From NCBI GenBank assembly GCA_035048485.1, contig CM068586.1:28042349-28106348 (forward strand): 64,000 nt of DNA, given 5' to 3'. Below, piece by piece: positions 25,401 through 37,400 of the stretch. Both the position numbers and the translations under genes were made by a program. The DNA comes from Pteria penguin. Lineage: Eukaryota > Mollusca > Bivalvia > Pterioida > Pteriidae. A model generated the notes under the pieces. That model searched no databases. It had not been told where the DNA came from and was given only the letters and a program-made list of their open reading frames with translations. Positions within the stretch are counted from its first letter, which is position 1; each line of letters opens with the position of its first letter.

Positions 25401-28400
25401 CTTACACTGACCCGTACAATATGAATTATAAGTACTAAAAGTAAATCTAATCACGCTTTTTCTAAATATCGACGCACTATTTATACACGAGGAGGTATTT
25501 ACTGCGTTCCACGCGTTCCCCACAGCATATTGTAACGACTAGGGTCTGGAATTGCTACGCAATTCCGACCAAAAATGCTAAAATTGTATTAAACTGAATT
25601 TATACGTAAAAATACAGGATACTGTAAAAGAAGTTACAAAAGAATCGCATTACTAATATAAAAATACTTACTTCATATTTGGTTTCTCCAGTGATTCGTG
25701 ACAGATCACGGAACTCTAGTTGTATAGTAGTCACTTCTGAGGTGCTACTGTCAGGACCCCATCGAGGGGCTCTTGCTCTACCTGTCTTCAGGTTTACATC
25801 AGAAAACGGAACATGGGAGGGGGAGTTAAAACATGGAAGCAATCGATCTCCTAGCTCCCTCTGCAATAACAATAAAGCAAAATTACCATTATGATTAGAT
25901 AAAAACTCGCATACTCCCACAATGCTATACTACAGAGCATGTACATGTATTATGGAATAAGTCATTTAGTGGTCATTTGTATAAAATATTTTTATTTCCG
26001 GATAAATACAACTGTGCATGTAATATATATAATAAAAGATATTAGTACAAAGATGTTTTACTAGTACAATAAATGATCAATCATTATTAAGACAAGAGTG
26101 ATACTGAATTTCAGCATGGTATGTGAATGACCATAGACTTGGCAGCTCTCTGTATAAAGGACACCTTTTCTATACAGGACGTTTAATTAATTTCCTCTTA
26201 GTGTCCTTTACAGATAGGTTCATCTGTACTTACAAAAGCATTTTTATGGAAATAATTAACTTGCAAATCTAACACTCTGTAGTTTACATGACTCCTAAAT
26301 GACATAATCTATAATTACTTACTGCTTTCTGTTTAAAGACCATGTCTTGTGAAAGATGGAATGCACTAAGCAGGCCACCAAGTGCACGAATTGTGATCTC
26401 AAACAGATTTACATCTTGGTCCTTTTCCAATGTCAGTTTGTTTTGAACCCATTCCCGAGCTTCCTCATATTCTATAATACATGTATTTGTCAAAATCACT
26501 GTAAGTTTCAATGTTGTCATTCATCAAGATATTAAATACTGGTAATGAAATGCAAAATATTTTCTGAAGATTATTTTCCTTGCAAGACTGTTGAAAACTG
26601 GAAATTGTGAGTAAAGTTATGGGGTTCTTTTTCTCAATATACATGTTCTGGAAGATGGTATCTGCAGTTTTATGTTTAAGACTCAACTCGGCAAGCTCAA
26701 AGTGCTTAATAAAATGAACAACTAGTAGAGTGAAGTGATCCAAGCAAAATGTTTTGCCATTGGAGACTGCCAGATAAAGACAGACATACATACATACATC
26801 CTAAGAAAAACATGGATTCATAAGTTATATAAAGTAATGCAGAAAACACAATGAATATAAACACAATGATTAATTGCAGATTGTTGTGACATTTACCTTC
26901 TTTGAGTCCCATTATGATGATGGTATCAATGGAGTCGATGATGGTAAGGCCAATGCCAAACCATTCAGAGTGAGTTCTGCTGATTGGGTGGTATTCATCA
27001 TGCCCCCAAGCATGTTTACGATAGCCAGCCCATGCATGCTTGAAAGCTTCCACTACAGCTTTCTGCTGCTCTGTTACTGGTCTATTACCTGATGTAAATC
27101 AATGAAGCAATTGTCAACAGGCAAATTTGAAGTAATTAATGTTAATTACACAAGTTGTAGAATACATTATATATTTTTTCATCTGCCTGCAGCAGGTATC
27201 ACACTTTACTACTAGTACCTAGTTCAGAATCAATTGATTTCCTTCCAATCAAAGTGCTTGCAGAAAGTTCATTGATCACACTGAGATTGATCAAATTTCA
27301 TACATTTAACATTTTTAATGAGAAAAAGTTTTATCCTACAAATAACATGCATCTACAAAATCAACGTAAGAATTTTGTACAAAAAAAAATGTATACACGA
27401 CTGAATGTGGTAACTGGTATCATTATGGATGGATTAAGATCACTTATCTTGAATTTGTAATACCCTAACATTAACAAACTGAGGAAATTCGGTAGTAGTC
27501 CCCAGTGGTTGTTCTGAAAGCCTAATCTATCTCTGACATCAAAATCACTTTCAACTTGCTACAGAAATGGGTTCTATGACAAATATTTACATGACTACTA
27601 GACTCCCCATGTGAAACAGCCGATTTATATTTCAATAATTCTTGTTGGACCAGATTACATCAGAAAGCACGCATTAATATTTTATTGGATGGAGCTTGCC
27701 TAGAATAGCTAGATGTCGTGTACTAATATTTACAAGAGTACAAGATCATTTATTTCCAAATTAGGGCCATTTCAAGCATAAAACACAACATATATGCATA
27801 TATTAGTAATACATACGAACAAAGACACCAGACCATGATAAATTTAAGTTGACAGTATAAAATACAAATCATAGACAAACAGAAAATGCTCTAAATTCAA
27901 ATGAAACCCAAATCATAGAGAGCTGACAGAACCAATTCACTGGAAAGTGTATCAACAGAAGTGCAGAATTACCTTTCACTGGTTCTCTTTGGTTTCATGG
28001 CAAGAACAAAGTTTGAAAATTGCACTTTCAATTTTCTAAATATGTGAGATGACAAACTGCACATGCATGATGTGGGTCACTTCCTCATATGTCACATTTT
28101 GAATGTTATTTGTAATTAACTAATTTAAATTCATTCAGATAAAAAGGAACCAATTCACAGGAAAGTGAATCAACAGAAATACCTTTCGCAGTTTCGTTCC
28201 AGCTTTGGTTTCATAGCATGATCAAGTTTTATGAAAATTGCACTTGTACACAGTATGTGTGTACATGTCCTACTGCAGACAACACAGGCTTCTTCCATTA
28301 CATACTTTACATTTTTAATTTCTTTTTAATTAACTAATTCAACTAGATATAACAATCAAGGATTTTGTTGTCGCTTCTATTTGAGTTTTTATTAAAAGTA

Positions 28401-31400
28401 AGAATTTTACAGCCTTTCAATAAATTAAGATCTGCTTCATATTGATGAACTATTTTCTTTACTTATAAGGGTTGGGAAATTTAAAAACTAGAACACAGTT
28501 TTCTGAAAATACGTACGTGAATCGAGCAGGAAATTTGGTTTACTGGAGTAAGTTCATTATCAAATATCTTAGAAGGAATTGGTTTTGTAAATATGAGGAA
28601 TGGGTGTCATTTTTTGTGTATATGGAATATAATTCTGGTTCGTCACGTGCACCAGAATTATATTCCATGAACACAAAAACTAAGACACTTATTCCTTAAA
28701 AAAACAATGGATAAAATACCTCAAATTGTTTAATTTCAACACAGTTTGATAGGAATCTTTAAAAGAAAGGAACACAAACACTCTGAAGTGTTACACTCTC
28801 AGAGTGTTTATGTTCCTTTACTTTTCATGTACCAGACTTCCCTCTAGAGGACTTCTTCGAATCTTTAAAAGAAAGGACTGCAACATAAACAGACAAAAAC
28901 CTAACATATAAAAATATCAAACCTTATCATTTTGAACCATCAAATTACTAGATTTTCAATTGAAATACAATAATTCACTTTATAATAATAATTATTTGCT
29001 ATGCCTATAAAATGATCTTACTGTCAAAGAAATCAAATGGCTTATCACTATTCTGCTCCATTTTAAAGTCACCTTCATCTGGTTTCTGTGGAGCAGCCTG
29101 CAATAGCAAGATATGTAGGTTATACATCAAGATTATCAACAATTTAGATACCCCGGTACATGTTCCTGTACAGTTTACTATTTGTCCATTTAAATTATTA
29201 TCTTACAAAATAATAATTGTCTTCATCCACGTTACATCAGTATTATTGTCTGTGTCATATGGCTTCTATACATGTATACATGTGTAAGAATTTTGCAACA
29301 AAAGCAGAAGTTGGAAATTAATACAAGTTTATTGTCTTTATCCACTTGTATTCAGAGATAACTATCCACTTACAATTTGTCCATCTACATTATCATCTTT
29401 GCCATTATCCTCATCTACATTTCCATTTGGAAATCTGTCGTCACCTTCTAATTTCTCATCTTTGGTATCATCTGGTACGGGCAAAATATTGGCAGCTTTA
29501 TCTAAATTATTTACAGGAATCTTTCTCTTTGGGATTTTATTAACTTTCTTCTGTAAAAAAAAAATTATTGAATTTATCACAGTTCTTTTAGTAATAGACC
29601 ATGAGATCTGCATTATTTTTAAAATAAATCATAAGAAAGTTTCTTAAACTGTAACATAATTCACTATGTAAAATATGTTCTATATGTTACAAAATGAAAA
29701 AAGAAAATAAAAATTCACTCTAATTCAAAAATCTTGATGGGAAAAAATCACCACAGCTCCCGTAAAATAGCATCATACAAAACTTTTTTTTAATTATAAC
29801 ATCCAAAAATTTTTGGGAAACTTTATCCTCTTACTATAAAACCATTGGTCCTACAATTAATGTAAAATGGTCAATTATATCTTTTGTAGGTACATGATTA
29901 AATCAATCAAATCAATGCCTCAGTATGAAGGGTCCCACAATTTAACAATACATTTATGTACTCTTAATTCTTTAAGAGAAGTATAAATATGTAGCGAGGA
30001 AACTGATATTAGGTAATCGTTCATTTTTTGTCAAAAAATTATAGAATCTAGATGTAGAGTACAAATTATATCTTGCCCAAAAATGCATCAGTAACTCTAC
30101 CTAAGTTTTTATCCTTACAAACATTTGAAGGTATCTTGTTTACTGGTACTTAAAATATTGAACACACCATTATATCATTTATTTGTTGTTTGGCATGACG
30201 TTCTTTCATTCTTTCATGAATAAGTTTCTTTTCCTCTTCAAGTTTAGCCTGCTCTGCAGGATCCAGTTTATCTATAGCTCCAGACTGTATGCCTCGCTTC
30301 CCAGAATGCGAGAGTTCTGCTTCATGGCTTGGATAGAAATACAGAACACTGATCCCAAAGAGAAATAACACTAGAACAATCACACTCCTCTGTAGGCTAG
30401 ATAATCTTCTCCAATACTACAATCAAAAGGATATTTAAGCCTTTAGTCTAAATAATCAATATAATTTCATAAATATGAAATAATTCAATTTTGCATGTAC
30501 AATACCATTAAATGTTTAATTGATAAAGAAATGAAGTATGTGGATTGTATCTCATGTAATTTTCTTGAAATAAAGCCTGAAAAACTCCAAGACTCCAAAG
30601 TGAATCTTGTACATGAAACAAGATGGGTTTGTGATACACAAATGCTCCCGGAAAATAGATTACCGGTAAGACTCCAAAGTGAATCATGCATATGACACAA
30701 GATGTGTTTGTGTGACATGAACGCTCTAAGCAGCAACAAAGTCCAAATAAGGCAAATTTATAATTGTAGGTCAAGGGTCATGGTCAAGATCTTGAGGTCA
30801 ACAAACCTGGTGTAATTTGAAAGGGCTTTGTATGAGGAGTATGCATGCCAAATATGAAATCTTTATCTCTCAAGGCTCAAAAGTTATGACAAAGGTTAAA
30901 GTTGACAATAGACAGACAAACAAACCACCAAACAAAGAGACAGACAGGTAAAAAACAGTATGTCTACAGTATATTTATCAATCAAGGGGTATAAAAAGTA
31001 CTGCATCTTGCTTATCCTATAACTACAGGTTTAGGAGTATCAGTATGTTTATACATTTAGTCAAGAAGTAGCAGAGTCAGTGTAGCTCAGTAGATGAGGT
31101 GCTTAGCTTGTGACTGAAAGGTCCCTGGTTCAACTTCACATGTGGACACTCCAGTTTATTGTCCTTTGGTTGACACAGTGAAAACCGAGGTTCTTTTTCA
31201 TGGTAAGGCATGACATGTAAAAAGTACAAATTTTATCAGTAAGATGCCTCCATCATATACGTGAAATACCGGTAAATGTGAACATCCGAAATATGTTTGA
31301 GCCAGTACTTCTTACAAGTCGAAAGCTTATTAAGTTGAGGAGAAATCCTGATCCTGATAAATTAACTGGATTGGGAAGAATGTAATCGACATTTTCATAA

Positions 31401-34400
31401 CAAAAATTTGTTCTTGTAAAGCTATTAATACCTTGTGAAAAAAAAACAAGAGGCCTTAGTAGGCCTATAATGCTCACATGAGAACCATTTGCATTGAATA
31501 AATTGAGACAATGGTATAAAAACAAAAAATAATAATAATAGTCTTAAACTTGATTTCAGAATGGGAACAACATTTCTTCAGATACCCTTCTAAATCACTC
31601 TGATACTTTTGGATTGATTATCTGTGTGGCAATTCTGAAGAAGTTTGTCAAAGTTGAAACCAGGGTACCCTCTGGGGCCTATATCACCTAACCCTAGATC
31701 CATCCTTTGATGGATCTGGCTTGAAAAGAAGAATACTTGTAGTAGAGTACTTGTGACTGCTTCATTCCTCCCAAGTTTCAGTGGTTTTGAAGTAGAAGTA
31801 AAAAATGCCACTAATAGTTTACTAACAATGGGTGGAAGGATGATGGCATAATATGTCAATAAAAGATAGCTCACTTGAGCCTTCAGCTCTGAGAACAATG
31901 CCACTCAACCATGGCTCCATCCTTCCCTTGATATATCTGGCTGAAAAGCAACATTTGTAAAATCCTTGAGAACATCATCCCTTCTAAGTTTCAGTGGTTC
32001 TGAAGTAGAAGTCAACAAGATGTGTTTGTGAAACATGAATGGCACCAGCAGCATCAAAGTCCAAATCAGGCAAGTTTTGAAATGTAGGCGAAGGTCACAA
32101 GGTCAATAATTTACAGTAATTTAAAAGGACTTTATTTGTAGAGTATGCATGCCAAATATAAGGTCTCTATTTCTCACAGTTCAAAAGTTATGGCAAAGGT
32201 TTAAGTTGGCAACAGACAAACAAACAAACAGTCAGGACAAAAACAATATGCCCCTGATCTATTGATCCGCAAATTTGATCTGGGTATGTGTATTTGATTA
32301 CAGAAATTTGGAACATTTGGGATGTAGTATTTGACTTTATCAAAGAGGGCAATGCACGTTCCTGGAGCAGTTGTGGTAAATAGGAATTATCAAAATATTT
32401 TTTCATTCCAACAATTAAAATCTGAATACACGTTTTGCACATTTCTGATCATTTTTTGGAGCAAAACTATGTTGAGTTGATACATGATCAATTTTACCAA
32501 AAATGTCTATATAATCAGACTACCCAGCATCATGCCGATTTCTGGAATATGGTTTTTGATCTTGGTACTACCAGTAAGTATACCGTTTTCCAAGTTTACA
32601 TTTGTGGCATAAGTGGCCTAATATCCGACAAACCACTTTTTGCTGTGATTTCCATTTTGATGTTATTGCTTTGATTATTATCTGAGCAGCAAAATTTCAT
32701 CACGTCAGATACATATAAAGCCCTTTACGCCATGAAAAATTGGAGAAAGGAGTATTGGTAAACAAAAAATTGAAAAATATGGTAGACCAATTGGGTGGTA
32801 CTAAAGAGTGCCGAAGGAAACAAAACATGCCAAGGTTCAGCCAAAGCATGCCAAGGACTTTATGGGGCAAAACATTTAATATATACTGTATGTATGTATA
32901 CAATACAGTTTTTATAACATAACCACAATTTTCATGCATGACTTCAAACGTGAACTTTAGTCCAATGATGTTTAAATATTTTAAGCATTTAAGTTGATCC
33001 TCAGTCCAGAATGCTGATATTAAAACAGAAAGTGTCAGTTATTATGTATCTGTTTGGTAAACTTTAATTATAACCTGAATGTAAAATGCAATATGTAGTA
33101 TGTAAATCAATACAAATAACTGTAGCCATGTGTTGATGAGTAGACTAATGGTGGCTGTTTTACAAATAATGCGAAGTAAAGCAATAGTAAAGATCTTGTA
33201 CTGCTTGTAAACATCGTAGTATTTCTGCTTTTTTTATTATCACCATTTAATACACATACCGGTATATATACTAAATACAGATACCCAGTATGTAGGTTAC
33301 AGGTCAATAAATTAATCCATATTAAATTTAAGCAAGTTTTCTCCAGGTAGTGTTTGTAAAATTTTATCACTTTTGCTTTGCTGTCCTGTCATATGATTTG
33401 TGATTATTATTGAAAATGAAAATTGAGTTATTTGTTTGTTTATTTAGTTTTCTTTTGTGGTATTTGATTTAATATGCTTGTTTCCTTTAATTTGTATTGA
33501 GTTTTTTATGTTTTTTTTTTCCCATTTCCATGGATCCATTAATTGATAAATTGTTCTTTTCTTTTATTGTATAGCTCCATGGTGACTTCTACCACATAAC
33601 TGAGCCAGTAACTCCTCTTTTTTCTTTTCTTTTTTTTTTTCAGGTTCCTTTACATTACATTGCACTGATATCTCCCTTAACCAATCTCTGTTCACTCCTA
33701 AAATAGTCAACTATTTGTAACAATTTGTTTAAGACTAGCAGACAACACCTTGACCTTAGATGTGATTTTGCCAGAAGTGATGTCATTAGCTGCATTTTGA
33801 GTTTCCCAGTTGTTGTTTTGGAAAGGAGAGAATACTGAAAGAGGAAGTGACATTATAATGACATTAAATGAAGATATTTTGGCCTTAGTTAAGTTTAGGG
33901 GACCGGGAATATAAAACTTAAAAGTAAAGATTTTTGGACTGGGTTTTTTTGTAAAAGGCGAAAAGAGATGTGTTCTGTAGGTTCTGATGATTACTTTTGT
34001 TACCTTCAGAGAAATGACTACTTTTCGAAGAAATTTGTAGGCCCCGAAGGACTGAGTTTTCTCTGCTGGAGTTACAACAGTCAATGTCAAATTTTTAAGG
34101 CCCAATTATGAAAAACGGATGTTGCTTACCATAATGTATATCATAAGTCATATATGCTATCAATTTCATCCCCGACTTTTTAATTTGATATGACATATAC
34201 CTAAGTAGATATATATAAAGACATGGTTGGTATTGTTAAGTACTTAATATGATGAGAGAGCTTTGTATATGACCGGATTCGTTGGGTTTTATGCGTCGCT
34301 TTGCTCGGTACAACATTAGAAGTGCAAATTAAAATTACTTAATATCGCATGTCCACCAAATTGGTATTTCCATAATTATTTATCGAGTAATCCCAAAAAT

Positions 34401-37400
34401 AAACCATGTTTCTTCATGCATTCTGTGATTTTATCAGGCACTGACTGATTGCCAAGTGTCCCCTTATGAGATTTAACAAGCGTTATGTAGTATATATAGC
34501 CTGTGAAGTTAAGAAAAATATGATTCTGTAACCTAAATTATTTCATTTTATAATCTAAACAAATAATACATTCATAGAAAATTCGTAGTTATCATCCTTT
34601 GCCACTTATCGCTCAATATTGCTTGATTAAATGTCAAAATGCTTATGTCTCCGTTAAGGCTTTAACAAGCGTTACTGGATATATGCTTATCATTCATAAA
34701 TATTGTGAGGTTTTCATGGTACTAATTATTGGGTTATGATGTCTACTCAAGATCACCACAAATAACAAACTTCAATCTTCATTTGTATCACTGACTGTAT
34801 ACATTTGTATCGTAAATCTTAACATCCGTTATGTTAACATCCGTGATTCTCAAAACGCTTTGTAAGTAAGCTTCTTTAGGACCAAGTATTATGGATAGAA
34901 CACTATGGTGTACACCTGATTATGTCAGTAATTCTAATTGCCGTATAAGTACAAACAGAGCACGCTAGAAACATGTTTTTACGAATCAGCTCGAAGAAAG
35001 GTAAGTCAACTAACTGAAAAAAAGATTACCAGTAATTATACTTTCATAAATCTAGTGATAACCATTGCACATTACATGGTTAAGTATATATATACATGCT
35101 ATATGTACACAGAAAACGGTGTACTGGTGATATCTAACCCCCATTTACTGAATCTAGTGCTCTGCTGCACATATGCAAAATAACGGATGTAAATAGATTA
35201 ATGTGTGACGAGGACCTATGGAGTTTGACGAATTATGCTACTCTTAATTGCTGTCTGTACCTGGTACATGATTTTAAATGACAATTTCATGTTTCTACAT
35301 TAAATATAGAAAACAAATATATAATATAAAACAGATATATAATGCAGTTATGATCTTGGTCGATATGTAGAATGCATCGTGGTGATTCAAATACACTGCC
35401 TTGTCAAAGATTAAATTACGTTGAAACCAATAAATGGCGACCCTTCGTTAAATACAAATTTATATGATTCACATACGTCTTTAACACACATAAATACATT
35501 TCAATAAAAGTACTATTTGCATACAGAGCAATGATACTTCAATAACGGATGTTAATGATTTTCAGATGAGGAAGTCCCAGGTTTAAATTCTGAAGGAATA
35601 TAGAGAAAGGAAAAAGTTGAAGGAAGGTGAAGATTATTTGAAGAAAGAAAGAGAAAGAAAATGAAAAATATTACATTAAAACAACTGAACTTTCAGCTAA
35701 AAAACTAAAACAAAGGCTGGACATGGCAAAGGTCCATGTGACGGTCTTGGTGCTTCTGTAAAGCTAAGTGCAGATATGTCGGTGAAACAAGGGAAGTGTC
35801 AAATTCAGTCGGCAAATGTTTTCCATCGTTGGGCAACGAATGAAAATCCAACAGTGATTAAATACTACTACGTATCAAAAAATGACTATGAACTGAGTCA
35901 AAAGGAAGTGCAAAGCATGCTTACAAACTCTTTAGCTGTACCAGGCACGTTGAAACTGCATTCTGTTATTCCATTATCTGAGATGAAAGTTGACGTTCGA
36001 GACAGATCATGTTACTGTTCTCCGTGGTCTGTGAATGTACTTACCACTGACTGTACGAGTTGGACATATCATGACGTGAAGAAACGAGAAGTTGCATTGG
36101 AGCATAATGAACAAGATGTCGATCAGACTATGGAGGTACTTGCTGAGGAACAACATTTACGGGAGTGGACAAATGTTTATGTTGTTGTTGGCAACTTTGT
36201 CTCGGCTATTTATCAAGGGAACAGGTTTATTGGCAAAGTCACGGAAATTGATGAAGGTGAAGTTCTGATATATTTTATGGAAAAGGCTGGCAAAACAGCT
36301 AATTACAAATGGCCTAAACAGCTTGATGAAATTTGGATACCCTTAAACAAAATCTTGGAACAAATTGAGGAACCTCTTCCGACTGGAAAAAACAAGCGTT
36401 CGTTCACAATTACAAACAAATCTGCCATTGAAAATGCATATTCCCAATGGAAATCTTGTGAAATCGAGTAACTTGATCGTGGTGTTTTCTCCTTTTTATC
36501 TTGCTTAATTCACTTCAACTTAACGTAAATTTTAACATCCGTTATCATAGAAATTTGTGTTATGTATTACAGTGAATTGCCAAACTTTAAAATGTTTCAT
36601 GTTAGATGTTTTTAGCACTGAACGATGAAATATGGATGTTCTCAAGGACATTCTTCCAAGTTATGCAGTGTTAAATTGAGATTAACTTTTTTCATTAACA
36701 TCCGTTACCTCAAAAAAAGTCATAGATAATCCAAATGCAATCGTTTTTAGACATTTATCCAATATTGTTATGACTTGAGATTGCCTCTTTTTTCTTACTA
36801 TAAGAATAGCATTGTTAAATCGTTGAGTGTTTAACGTTCGATTTTGGTTTAATATCCGTTATAAATTTATCATTAAGTTGTGACTGGGCTAGGGAGCATT
36901 TGAATGTCTAAGTTATATGATAATTATTTTTTGTGGTTTGTTTATTGATTGGACTTGTTAATAAAAACAAAATTCACCATAATAAATTTGTTTTTAATTG
37001 AGATAAAGTTTTAAAAAATTGACATTCAGTTCACAGTAATGGAATAAAAAGGTTTATCTCGTATATAGCTTGACCACTGATATATTCTGTAAATGAATCA
37101 GTAGCACCTTACTTTATATCATACATGTAGATATAGCGATGTCCTACCTTAAAGGGGCAGGCTTGGTGTAGTGGTTAAGCGCTTGGCTTGCGGCGCCGAC
37201 GATCCGGGTTCGATTCCCGGGTTGCACCACTATGTTTAAGAGGTTGGTAACCTCCTGCTTCCATGTCGCGATATAACTGAAATATTGTTGAAAGCGACGT
37301 AAAACACCAATCAACCAACCAACCAACCTACCTTAAAACTTAGAAAGAAAGGGATTAACCTCATTCTGCAATATTTATTTTCAATTCTTAGAGAAGATTA

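Larger units (their letters stand above)
34114..36860. repeat. Dispersed 10-12 bp motif TAACATCCGTTA, eight copies
   Basis: AACGGATGTT or its complement occurs at 34114, 34821, 34836, 35181, 35543, 36533, 36695 and, with one change (AATATCCGTT), 36851. Several are extended to the near-palindrome TAACATCCGTTA. All lie between the ends of the 34078-37609 element; I did not notice exact copies elsewhere in the window. Confidence 0.8.

Noticed and set aside
33975..34025. Hammerhead ribozyme core (CTGATGA ... GAAA)
   Set aside because: The two boxes occur, but the bases between them cannot form stem II and no cleavage-site helix was found.
33707..34105. 132-codon minus-strand frame
   Set aside because: No recognisable domain; it overlaps the transposon end and its flank, and composition looks random.
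37164..37235. Functional tRNA gene
   Set aside because: A and B boxes are good, but the sequence runs into a SINE body without a paired acceptor stem.
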